Shown here: piece by piece, positions 9,834 through 20,629 of the stretch
How the letters are laid out: each line of letters begins with the position of its first letter
Numbering within the stretch: position 1 is the stretch's first letter
Assembly: GCA_013115125.1 (NCBI GenBank)
Contig: JABANN010000270.1
Location: forward strand, 1 to 44,624
Reading direction: 5' to 3'
Length of the DNA: 44,624 nucleotides
DNA from: Perkinsus olseni
Lineage: Eukaryota > Perkinsozoa > Perkinsida
Notes under the pieces: model-generated
Databases searched by the model: none
Seen by the model: only the letters and a program-made list of their open reading frames with translations
What the model was told of the DNA's origin: nothing
Program-made: the position numbers and the translations under genes

Positions 9834-10362
9834 CTCTCCTCTCACCAGCTCAACTGCTGTGTGGAAATATCTAGATAACTTGAACTCTGTTGTGTAAATC
9901 ATATCTTCGCTTCACAATTCACTCTGCCCCGATTCAACTTTATGCGTGGGCTTGTATCCATCTTTTTCGCCCGTCTCAATACTATCGCAGAATCGTTCAA
10001 AAATTCCCTTACAAGTTTACATGCGTATGTTGATCGATGAGCCCCTGTTGAGTTTCATCTACCCCAGCACGTGCTGGAATCTTAGCTCGACGCACGACTT
10101 AGAAAACTATACAGCAACTCCGGTGGGGGAGTCTACCATGCGTTTGAGCGCTTCTATTGCGAATACCGATCTTAAGCAGATTTTCTCACTGCAACCCCCC
10201 GGTTCATGGGCTCCAGCGTCTGCTACGTCTTGGTCGCCCAGGGCGACTCGCCCTCTCGACTCTGTTCTCGGCCGCGATGGCTCTGCAGACTGCCTCACGA
10301 ACTCAAGTAGGTGAACTAGGTTTTGCTCGGACTGAATTTGTCTTGCTCTTCAAACACGGTTT

Positions 10363-11366
10363 ATGGTGAGCACCGCGCTGAACCGCCTCTCTGCTCGAAG
10401 CTTTGAGCTGTCAAATTACTTAATGTCGGCTATTTCCTGTCGAGTCTTGAAACTATTTTTCCTCGATCAGGTGAGCCATGCCTCCCAGGGGGTATGTAGG
10501 AAGCAGTATTCCTCATCGAGTGAATATCCTTACTTAGTCATCTCCCTGCAACGCGAAGATACTTACTTCAGCTGGAACACGGGTCCAAATGACTTCTTCA
10601 ATTACAATATGTGGTCAAGGGTTTCTAGATTCCTTTTGTTCCCGGGGCGATCCAGGTAGCTGACTTGGAAAGAAAGAATAGTCTATGAGGAAGAGCTAGC
10701 AGCCTCGAAGACTGTTTCGAATCGCACCGTCTACGAGAGCACCGCGGGTCTGACCGATAGATTCCATAACTTGATCGCCCCATTGAACCCCTTCGACCAC
10801 CTTGCCGACGACCTCAAAGTCCAGTTCAGGAGGCCCTTGACGGAGGCCAGTCGCCGAGCTCTTTTCGACTACGTCGAGAATAGGCCTCCCCAGGAATACA
10901 CTGCTGGAAGCCAATGGATTCCCAAGTTCGTTGATCATGTGATCGACTCGTTTCTCGTGAAAGCTCACAGAGAGAGGGAACGCGAAGGGAAGCCTCTTAA
11001 AGAATTTGGTGAGTAGGCTTCTCACGGGGTCATTGGTCATGTTTGGGCTATGTTCTTCAACGTAATCTTCCCCGGTGATAGCCCACCTGGACAAATTGCT
11101 GCATGCAAGTTAATGTGTTCGCCGCAGTACTTCCTATTCTTGAAGAACGTTCGCATACTTGCTCCGTCAGAACGTTGAAGAGTGTTATGAGGAAGTCCCC
11201 ATGGCGCCTCAGAAATGCCCCCATGATGTCGCTGTTGATTGAAAATGCTGTCGAGTTGAGTGTGTTCCGAAAAGGGTCAAGTAGACCAACTATGCTACTC
11301 AGCTCTTCATGTTCCCCATTGGACCATCTTGTAGTCGACGCTAACCCAAATCAAAAATACGGATAG
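10363..11366 (+). CDS. Hypothetical protein, helix-rich
   Basis: The ATG at 10363 (MVSTALNRLSARSFELSNYL) opens a frame that continues through FSWNTGPNDFFNYNMWSR to a 39-bp intron (10621-10659). The long exon 10660-11008 reads TWKERIVYEEELAASKTV, LIAPLNPFDHLADDLKVQF, LTEASRRALFDYVENRP and HVIDSFLVKAHREREREG. A 119-bp intron (11009-11127, GTGAGT...CCGCAG) leads to the last exon, ending at 11366. The main exon is charged and mostly helical; I recognise no family. Upstream sequence from 9898 to 10362 has ATG-initiated short frames (for example 9942, MRGLVSIFFARLNTIAESF) that might be an N-terminal exon or nothing. The last exon's frame is less certain than the middle. Confidence 0.5.
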
Positions 11367-11436
11367 TAAATCGGATGCATACCAAATATTGGTATCATCA
11401 CCACACAATCATGCTGCGTACTATCAGCACTCCTAT

Positions 11437-12096
11437 TCAGGAGTCAACGAACCGGAGGTGCATGGGCAACTTGCTCCGTCTCGCTCGCTCACTAGCAGGA
11501 AGGGCGCGGAAGTCGCCTCGTCCCATCACTAGGCTGTGACGGACGTCGTAGCTTTCTTTCGTGACAGTACACAGGTAGGAGACAAAGTGCTGATCGTCTT
11601 TCTCGAGGTCTCCCTTTTCTTGAAGGTCTCTGAATGCAGCCTTTACCGCTGCTATGCATCGATCGCTCTGTCCTGTGGCTTGGGCTAGCTCAGACTTGAG
11701 TGGATCCATCTGGCGATTCACGGTCAGCCTAGGGAGAGGTTGTCTATAATGACCGGCCGCGGCGTCTTCCCTGACACAAAACAGCTTACTTAATACTCTA
11801 ACCCACATCATCTTTCACAGCGTGCAGCGGAGCGAAGCGAGCACATTCTCACAGCTAAAGCCAGCCGTTGAGAACGGGCGAGGTACGAACCGATCGCTGC
11901 ATACTCACCGTCTGAACAGAGTATGCCCACCAGACTTCCCGTCTGCGCAGTCTAAGCTGCTGATAATTACACCATCATCATACTTAAAGTAAGCTGTGGA
12001 TTCTCGAGGCTTGCTGAACAGCTTTTTGATGGCTGATACGGGTACCTTCTCTTTGACGTAGCAGTGGGAAGACTGATCTCTTTTGGGCGTGGGTAT
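11437..12096 (-). CDS. Hypothetical protein on the minus strand
   Basis: Read leftwards from about 12096: the first recognisable exon gives PTPKRDQSSHCYVKEKVPVS, AIKKLFSKPRESTAYFKYDD and CADGKSGGHTLFRR. It stops at a GTGAGT donor near 11910. The second exon starts after an acceptor near 11778 and reads EDAAAGHYRQPLPRLTVNRQ, MDPLKSELAQATGQSDRCI, FRDLQEKGDLEKDDQHFVSY and SERARRSKLPMHLRFVDS to the stop at 11437. Codon use and frame continuity look genuine. The start codon is not settled: an ATG near 12133 or an exon closer to the transposable element could supply it. No known domain is seen. It is the only minus-strand gene in the left third and is convergent with its left neighbour (71-bp gap between stops). 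Confidence 0.5.
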
Positions 12097-12257
12097 CTAC
12101 CATAGCACGGACGCGACTGGGCGAGTGCATGCATCCGGGTCGTCTAAGGACCTACCACTTCGAGATAACTAGCCGTAGTAGTGATACTGAAGAAGATGAT
12201 GGGGAGTGTTCGTAGACTGAGCATGGCGCCTGGCAGCAGAAATTTTTCTGGAACAAT

Positions 12258-12652
12258 CGGGGTGTTCAATAGACCTCTCCTGAAACTCGAGAGCGCTCCC
12301 AGGAGCGAAGTTTCCCAGATCTTGTTCAAAAGATCTGCCTCAGGGGCGCTTCCAGGAGTGATCTCAGGATCACTCCCGAACGTGTTCAATACAGTTCGCG
12401 CTCGCCCCCAGGTGCGCTCCTGGGAGAGCTAATTTCAGGATAGTTCTCACCGCTCCTGAGAATGCGCAAGACGAACACCACCGCATTGGAAGTTCAGCAC
12501 AACACGGTTATCGCAATTGAGTTCGCTCCCGGGAGCGCTCCTGCAAAGTTTCAAGAGCGAGTCTATTGAACACAATTCCAGGAAGGCTCTTCAAAAGCGC
12601 TCTTTAAGAGCCCTCCTGGGATCGAACTTGGCCTCGACTATTGAACACCCCG
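12258..12652. mobile_element. MITE-like non-autonomous DNA transposon, 395 bp
   Basis: The 15-bp termini CGGGGTGTTCAATAG (12258-12272) and CTATTGAACACCCCG (12638-12652) are perfect inverted repeats. They are flanked on both sides by AAT (12255-12257 and 12653-12655), a plausible 3-bp target duplication. The interior has no open frame worth reporting. It is full of GCTCC(C/T)GGGAGC-type palindromes and further copies of the motif GTGTTCAATA. The right arm holds an internal, inverted copy (12563-12573, CTATTGAACAC) followed by sequence like that of the left end, so the ends carry subterminal repeats. Size, TIRs and lack of coding fit a MITE. The superfamily is undecided; a 3-bp duplication suggests PIF/Harbinger-like mechanics, although that group prefers TWA. 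Confidence 0.75.
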
Positions 12653-13015
12653 AATGGTCGTCAGTTTGAACTTGCGCGGATCAGCCAGCGCTCGCCATTC
12701 TGATCGATATTCAACTTGCCTTCCGCCAGTTGAGTTGAGTTGCGTTGCCGTGGCTGTTATAGTGTATCTATCGACTTGCCGAGAAGGGTGTTTTATATGA
12801 GTGTGTTGCCGTAGCTCAACTCGTCGTAGCTCACCCGACGAGCCATTACGACGGCGATGGCATCGGGGCAGAGAGGTTTCAATGTGAAGTGCCTTGCTGC
12901 CACCCTATGGAGCGAAGCCAAGACGGAAGAGTTTATCGAACGGGGAGATACCAGAAGAGTCTGTGATGTGGTGAAGTTGTGGTATGCCCTGGTAGTCGTT
13001 CTTTGCCTTGTTAAT
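12653..13015 (+). other. Upstream region of SF3B1
   Basis: This stretch holds no recognised domain. An in-frame ATG at 12857 would extend SF3B1 by 53 residues (MASGQRGFNVK...); the extension does not resemble SF3B1 and ends in a hydrophobic run (LWYALVVVLCLVN), so I regard it as 5' leader. A short GTTGAGTTGAGTTGCGTTGCCG repeat tract lies near 12728-12750. Confidence 0.4.
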
Positions 13016-16000
13016 ATGGCATCAACGAAGCCCGACAAAAGAGTGGACGATGACTTGGAGGGCGAAGATGAGCTAACACAGCAGGAACGGCAGAAGGGGG
13101 TTTATCAACGTCAGGGCACTTACCGGGAGAAGGCTTTACATAGGGTACGTTAATTACATGGGATAGAGTGCGGTCTGGATTGGCAGCGCTGGTGATTCTC
13201 AGGTGCTATCACCACAGCGTGCTGACCCCTTCTCATCCGAGACACCCGCTGCGGATTTGACCACCTATTCGGATGTGGCACAACAGGCCTCTTTACAGAA
13301 GGAGAGGGCGGAGGTAGTGAAGGGAAGTACGTCCACTGTACCCATTCTACCGTACAAATACTGACAGGCAACTTACACAGAACAAAAATTTTTCGTACTG
13401 TTTGACGCCTGATGGGACAGCAGGGAGCTTTGAATCTTCTAGCGGTTGAACGCTCTGTGACGGTGTGGAGGGGCCTGGCAGGCATGGCGAGTTGCGGTGG
13501 AATCAGGTACTAAGGCAGATCCAGACTCAGAAGAAGGAAGGGGAGAATGGTGTTGGGGTAAAACGGAAAGACGAAGGCAAAGATGAGGACTCGAAAAAGG
13601 AAGAAGTCAAGAAGCGACGTAGCGGTAGGACTGCTGCTGCCGGCTTCACCTTAGTTGTGGAAGTATCCGCTGTAGGATTCGATATTAAGGAGCCGGATGA
13701 CCGCTGGGAGACACCTGTGGCCGGGTCTGGAGAGTGGGGCGAGACCCCGGCCGTCGGGGCGTTCGGTGGCGGGGAACCCGCTACGAAGAAGAAACGTATG
13801 ATGCCTGTGTAGTGGCGCTCCGACGGTGGAGCTGGTCGTCGTTTGCTAGGTGTGTCCCGCTTCTCCGATGCTCCTCCCGAGACGCCCTACGGGGCTGGCG
13901 GGGAGACTCCGGACGGCAGCGGCAGTATGGGAGAGACTCCAGTGACCAGGAGCAGATGGGATGATGCTGTGGGCCGAACGCCAGGTAGTAGGAGGGGAGG
14001 TCGAAGGAATGGGTAAGGTGGGTGGTACCTGTTTATGTTTCAGCTACAGCAGGAGCCACCCCGGGAGCCACTCCTTTGGTGGCCGCGACTCCAGGGACGA
14101 CTCCCCTTTTCCAGCCTGGCATGGAGACGCCGATGGGGCTCACACCGCAGTTCCAGGCTGCTGGGTAGTAATAGCAGCGGGGGTTTTTTTCTCTTACGCT
14201 GGACTGCCGTAATGCATTTTCTGAGTTGTGTTGCCTTAGGTATGGTATGACTCGATTGGACCGAGAGCTTGACGTGAGGAACCGGTACGTATGCTGGCTG
14301 CTTGCCGAAGGCGTAGTGGTTGCTGTACTCAGGTACATGACTGATGATGAGATTGATGCGCTGCTGCCGCTGACGGGCTATGAGATTGTGAAGGCACCGG
14401 AAGGGTAGTATTGGGGCGTCCGGTGGGATGGGGGTACTTCACCGCATGGGTAGGTATGAGGCACAGCAGCAGGCCCATCGGATGAGCGTGAATCAGGCTG
14501 CCACTCCTCTGGGGGAGACTACTGGCTTCTCAAGTAGGGTCGGGGGATTGTCACGAGGGAAAGGCTGTATCGTCGTTCATGTTAGTGCCTTCGGGTGGCG
14601 CTACCCCGGCTATGATGGCTGGACTGGATGCCTCCACGGCTGGTCTGAGTGATGCTGGTACGGGACTGGTCCACCCCAAGTAGGTTCATCAGAGTTTATC
14701 ATCTGCTGCCGCTGTGATGGAGCTGCTGTAGGTATGGTGGAGCTGGTGATTTGCCGGACCTTCGACCGGAGGATGTACAGCACTTCTCTGCCCTTATACA
14801 GGTGAGGGACCGGGTGATGTGCTAAGTGAGGGGCCGTGGCACGAGCGTTTGGAGATTCAGGAGATGAATATTCGATAGGATTCGGCCGTGGATTCGCCCT
14901 TAACTATTCCGTTAGATTGTCCTCTTTTGTTCGTATTGTTATGATAGCAGTCCTAGCTCGTACGGTATTGGGGACACCGAATGAGGAAAACTGCCCTCGT
15001 GCGATGGCTTTTCTCTCGTCAGGGTGGTGAGACTGATGATAATCTGAGCCCCGAGGAGGCGAAGGAGAGGAAGGTTATGGCCTTGCTCTTGAAGGTTAAA
15101 AACGGTGAGCTCAACTTGGGTCGATGATTTTGCTGTGATGAGTGCTGTTTGGTCGGTAGGCACGCCGCAAATGCGTAAAATGGCTATGAGGGAGATCACG
15201 GAGCGGGCAAGGCAGTTCGGACCGGACGCTCTGTTCAACCAGATTCTGCCTCTCCTCATGAGCACCACCTTGGAAGACCAGGAACGGCATCTTTTGGTCA
15301 AGGTAGGCCGCTGCAGATCCGTCGGCCTGGCAGTCCCCTGCGCACCACTCAGGTTATCGACCGTGTCCTCCACAAGCTGGATGATATGGTCCGCCCCTAC
15401 GTTCATAAAATCTTGGTGGTTATAGAGCCTCTGTTGATCGATGAGGATTACTTCGCTCGTGTGGAGGGCCGAGAGATCATCTCGAATCTGTCAAAGGTGA
15501 AGCGTCTCTCCTGGGTTTGCTGTTACGGTCGTCTCTCCTCAGGCAGCTGGTTTGGCTACCATGATCGCGACTATGAGGCCCGATATCGATCATCCCGATG
15601 AGTAAGTCGGGGGTGCGCTTTTCTCTACGCAGATACATATGCCATTCTGATAGACTGCTGTGGGTGTGTGTTACTGCCTCGGCGTAGGTACGTCCGTAAC
15701 ACCACTGCTCGAGCGTTCGCTGTGGTAGCCAGCGCTCTGGGCGTACCACAGATCATGCTGTTCTTGAAGGCTGTATGCCAGAGTAAGAAGAGCTGGCAGG
15801 CTAGGCATACCGGCATCAAGATCGTAATACTGGGGAATCCTGGAAGTCGGCCTTGACGTGGTGGTGTCCGTGATGCAGGTCCAGCAGATCGCTCTCCTGA
15901 TGGGGTGTGGAGTCCTACCATACCTCAAGCAACTAGTGGACATAGTGCAGTTCGGGTTGGGAGATGAGCAACAAAAGGTAGAGGTTGATATCTTCCAGGC

Positions 16001-19000
16001 CGCTGGTCAGGCCGCGTGCTACAGGTCCGTACGATCACGGCGTTGGCTCTGGCTGCCTTGGCCGAGGCATCCTTCCCTTACGGTATTGAGTGCTTCGACA
16101 GCGTCCTCAGGCCACTATGGCGGGTAAGTTGTTAAAGCGACCTGAGCTAGTCAAGGTGCACGCCTGTCTTTATTAGGGTATCTGCGAACACCGCGGTAAG
16201 GGATTGGCGGCATTCCTCAAGGCCATCGGGTGAGTCTTACAGGCGGGGGGGATTGGAATGCACGCAGAAAAGACTAGGGGTATCATATCCCTGTCTTCCG
16301 GGGGTGTTATGGTACGGGCTTGCGTGTGAAGTTTTGTTGTCCCGGATATAAACAACAACAAGGTTGTGGATAGTCAGTCGTTGGCCAATTTCTGCTCGTC
16401 ATCGATACTGTCCTGCCGATGGTCGACCGCCCTGCCGCATTGCTCAGGTATATCATCCCGTTGATGGACGCCGAGCATGCCAACTACTACACTCGGGAAG
16501 TGATGATCATATTGGTGCGAGAGTTCTCGACTCCTGACGAGGAGATGAAGAAGATCGTAGGTTGACCCTGGCAAGATACGAAAGGGATTGCTGTGGTGTA
16601 GGTCCTGAAGGTTGTGAAGCAATGTGTAGCGACAGAGGGTGTTGAACCGGCCTATGTTCGTGAGGATATACTTCCGCCCTTTTTCCGAAACTTCTGGGTG
16701 GTCCGCATGGCCGCTGATCGCAGTAAGTGTGGCGGTGTCTGTTGCAGCGCTCAGCAGTGGCGTTGTTGTGGCTTAGGGAACTACAGGCAGCTGGTGGACA
16801 CTACGGTGGAGCTGGCCAGGAAGGTGGGCGGAGCGGAGATTATCCAGAGAATCGCCGAAGACCTGAAGGACAACAACGAGGCGTACTGATAGTGGTGATC
16901 TGGGTGGGGGCTTGGAACCGGGTGGCCAGGTACCGACGGATGGTGATGGAGACAATTGAGAAGATTGTGGATGAGATGGGCGTGCAGGATGTCGACTCTC
17001 GTCTGGAAGAGCAAGTATGATTTTACAGCGGAGCGAAGCTGGGTTGTTTATGACTTTTCTTTCAGATTGTTGATGGTATGCTGTATGCCTTCCAGGAGCA
17101 GTCGTCTGACGATACTCAGACGATGCTCAACGGCTTCGGCACCATAGTGAACTGCCTAGGGGTACTGCAGCTGCTGGTGCCGGTCGCATGAACCATAAGG
17201 GATGATGACCCTCTTTCAGGTCCGCATCAAGCCCTACTTGCCGCAGATCGCCGGTATCATCCGTTGGAGGCTGAACACACCCAGCGCCAGGGTAAGGACT
17301 TCCTTCGACGGCTGGCACTGATGGTGCCGTCAGGTGCGACAACAAGCAGCGGACTTAATAGCGCGTATTGCTGGCGTTATGAAGCTGTGTGGTGAGGAGC
17401 AGATGCTGGGACACTTCGGCCTCTTCCTCTACGAGTATCTTGGAGAGGAGTATCCTGAGGTCAGCATACGTGCCATAGTGATATCTTTTGTGTTGCGACT
17501 CTTGAAATTATGAGGACGCGGCATGACCGACTTTGTTGTCTATGGGAAGATGTACCGTTTAACAGGTGCTCGGATCGATCCTGGGTGCATTGAAGGCCAT
17601 CGTGAACGTCATCGGCATGACCAAGATGGCTCCGCCGATCAAGGATCTTCTTCCCCGGCTAACGCCCATTCTAAAAAATCGGCACGAGAAGGTTGAGGAG
17701 AACTGTAAGTGTTGTATCATCCGGTCCGCCCGCAGGTGACTTTGTCCTTAGGTATTGATCTTGTGGGCCGCATCGCCGATCGAGGTGCCGACTTGGCTCC
17801 TCCTAGAGAGTGGAACAGGATATGCTTCGACCTGCTGGAGTTACTCAAGGCACAGAAGAAGGGTATCCGACGAGCTGCCGTGAACACCTTCGGGTAGTTT
17901 GGGAACGAACTCACGCTAGTGGTCGGAGTATCCTCAAATCCATTGACCGCATATCCTGTCGCGGGAGAGGCATTGTCTTCTGTAAAGGTACATTGCCAAG
18001 GCTATCGGCCCCCACGATGTGATCGCTACCTTGCTCAACAACCTAAAGGTTCAGGAGCGACAGTTGAGGGTCTGCAGTAAGTCGTGGGAATTTCTAGGCG
18101 CGCGGTAATTTCGAGTGCCCATCTCAGCGACGGTGGCAATTGGTATCGTTGCGGAGACCTGCGGCCCTTTCACTGTGCTGCCTGCCATCATGAATGAATA
18201 CAAGGTGCCCGAGTTGAACGTACAGAACGGTATCCTCAAGAGCTTGTCATTCATGTTCGAGTAAGTTGCAAGGTGGCGTCGTGTGGGGTATCATTTATAG
18301 TGCGGTAATACAGCTAGATGGGCGCGGGAGTCTGAGTATCAACTGATAATTTAGTGTAGGGAGTAGCATTGAGGATCAGCGGGGGCGTCCCGGTTGTCCA
18401 GGAGCCCTTTCGGGTCCGACTCGTCCCACCGCTGTATGTCATTGTCGTCTTCTATCGGTGATCCTTATTGGTGTATCAGGTATATTGGTGAGATGGGCAA
18501 GGACTACGTCCATGCGGTGACCCCTCTGCTCGAGGATGCCCTCATCGACAGAGACCTGGTGCATCGCCAGACTGCCACTTGGGCGACCAAGCATATGGCC
18601 TTGGGTAGCATTACCAGGCTTCCCTGTAGACAGGACTGTTCTTGCCATGAGTTTAGGTGTTCATGCTTTGGGTCAAGAGGAGTGCCTTGAGCATCTCATG
18701 AACTATATCTTCCCCAATATCTTCGAGACAGCCCCTCATATGATACAAGTACTACGGCGTGGCCTTCCGGGGTGGCGGTTGGCTGCAAGACTGCGTTTTC
18801 TCTCAGGCCTTCTTCGATGCGATGGACGCTATGCGAGTGAGCATTGGACCTTGCCGAGTGCTCCAGTAAGCGGTCGTTGGTGACCAGTGCAAGTCCGCAC
18901 ACCGTCCGACCATCAGATACGTCGTTCAAGGGCTGTGGCATCCGGCGCGGCGCGTACGGGAGTGCTACTGGCGAGTGTACAACTCTCTGTACATTGGAGC

Positions 19001-19239
19001 TGAGGACGCACTGGTGGGACTACCTCTAGGGGGAGGGGTCGGTCATATTACCTACAGGTTGCCTTTTACCCGCGTATTCCGCTGACATGGGACGGTCAGG
19101 ATGAGGAGCAGGACCATCCTGAAGTACCCAAGCTTGGACCGTAAGTGACGGGGGAGAGACGGGCACTGGGGGCCAAGAGGTTGCCGTTGGCAGGTACAAC
19201 AACCGATACTGGCGTACCGAGATGGACTTGATCATTTGA
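13016..19239 (+). CDS. SF3B1: Splicing factor 3B subunit 1 (SF3B1/SAP155)
   Basis: Core U2 snRNP protein that clamps the branch-point helix during prespliceosome assembly, in the nucleus. The N-terminus has [15 protein letters not shown] (like human ISPERLDPF) and then RWDETP / TPG-type repeats that bind U2AF/p14-class partners ([31 protein letters not shown]). The linker [20 protein letters not shown] matches human WEREIDERNRPLSDEELD. The HEAT superhelix runs from about 15160 to 19239 and aligns almost without gaps to human. Key residues are kept: [28 protein letters not shown] and KNRHEKV. The C-terminus [10 protein letters not shown] matches YIRYELDYIL. At least twenty short introns split it; several frames in this region only read through after removing them. 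Start: the ATG at 13016 ([20 protein letters not shown]) is preferred over the in-frame ATG at 12857. Confidence 0.96.
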
Positions 19240-19481
19240 TGAGGGCACAGTAGAAGAAGCGTCACTGCGCCACGAAATTGCAGTGCGGCGGCCTTACGTT
19301 ACAGCTGAACGTCGTTATTTACTATTACTCTCTGGCGGAAGGGTTGTCGAGACTTGGCAGTCTAGAAAATCTCGAGAACAGTATTTTCCGTGCTAAAGTG
19401 ATGCAGTGAGTCGCGTTGTTCAATACAGGTGGATGTGTTAGAACCGGGGAGGCGAGATTGAGTAGCTCCTTTTTTACGGTG

Positions 19482-20212
19482 ATGGCATCCTCGTCCTCCT
19501 GGACCGAGGTCAATCTGTCTAAGTGGGCGACTAACTACCTCAGTGATTCGCGCAACTGGGAGTGCGTGGAGTACCCAGAGAGGATTGGGGAGAGCACGCC
19601 CGCCTTGAAGTAGGATTGGCTGGGGACTGGGTGAAAGAAAGCCTTGTGTACTTCGCAACGCCATAGTCCTGGTCCGTTGTCAGAGTCCTCAAGGTACATG
19701 TGCGGGGGTGCGACGCGACCGCCACGATGAGCAAGAAGGGTATCACTGCAATCTATGAGATACGCGTGACGGCCGATGTCAAAGTAGGTCGTGAGGAAGG
19801 TATAATAAGTAGGAACCATTCCCTCAGGTTACACTGCCGATAGACAAGGGAAAGTCCCTATGTGAGGCAAAGGGCGAGATCAGCGTGCCTTGTGTGAGGC
19901 CGGCCCCGCCGTCTACTGGGCGATCAGGTTTCTTTTGCAGATCGATTCCGTCGACGCTGAAGACGGGTTCCGAGATACCAAGGTGAACTTCATCCCATCC
20001 ATGAACTACCAGCCGGGGGCTGACGAGGTTGGGCTGTCCCCTCGACTCCTCGTAGCAATTTTCTCTCTGCCGTTCAGAACCTGAGGGCGTTGATGTGCTC
20101 ACTTTTGGAGCGGTGTAAACAGGACCTGCCGCTCGTCGTCCGAAGGGCCCTGGTTCAGTTCGACCGGCGTATCAAAGAGGAAGCTTCCAACGTCCTAGTT
20201 CCGAGTGCTTAG
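19482..20212 (+). CDS. AHA1/Hch1-like Hsp90 co-chaperone, N-terminal domain only
   Basis: AHA1-type proteins bind the Hsp90 middle domain and stimulate its ATPase in the cytosol. The first exon (ATG 19482) has SSSWTEVNLSKWATNYLSD, matching the NWHWVDKNCIGWAKEYF start of yeast Aha1. Later exons give GCDATATMSKKGITAIYEIR (yeast GDCEVNQRKGKVISLFDLK), LCEAKGEISVPCV (yeast GSINVPEV) and a C-terminal helix RCKQDLPLVVRRALVQFDRR (yeast LLPKLRQIFQQF), ending at the TAG 20210-20212. No AHSA1 C-terminal START-like domain follows before the next gene, so the architecture is like yeast Hch1 (about 150 aa). About three short introns are needed. The first exon runs openly to 19613 but probably splices earlier, at a donor after VEYPE. 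Confidence 0.65.
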
Positions 20213-20629
20213 TTTCCACCAATTATTGGGCTTGTCCTGAGCTAGTTGGAGTCAATCGGGCAGACCTCAGGATTCGGGCACATCGATCTTGTAGGGCCCT
20301 CTCCCGACCGAAAGGCCACCACTGTTCCCTTGCGGTCGTAGTTGGCGATACGTATACGGCCTTCGCAGTGTAGCGATGGTGAATCGTATTGGTCATCCTA
20401 TTAGGGAGATGAGGAGCCCTTTCTCTGTGTCTTTCACAGTTCGGAAAGATGATAGTCGTGAGGGAAGCCGATGGGCTCCTGCCTCCTCTGTGATGAACGC
20501 TTGTGCTTCTCTTCTCCTCCTATAGGGTGTCACTTCATATAGGAGAGTATGCTCTACGGTTCCTCGAAGCTTATCATTCTGTGTGAGGGAATCTTAGGTC
20601 GCTGGCGGTCAGATTCAGGTAGCGCTCTC
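20213..20629 (+). other. Gene-free stretch between AHA1-like and EF-hand genes
   Basis: I see no convincing coding frame, RNA gene or repeat in these roughly 415 bases. It presumably holds the 3' end of the upstream transcript and the promoter of the next gene. A pyrimidine-rich run (CTTCTCTTCTCCTCCTATAG, 20506-20525) could be a 5'-UTR splice acceptor. Confidence 0.4.

Noticed and set aside
12857-13015. An earlier SF3B1 start at 12857
   Set aside because: The extra residues do not resemble SF3B1 and contain a hydrophobic run; the ATG at 13016 fits better, though not proven.
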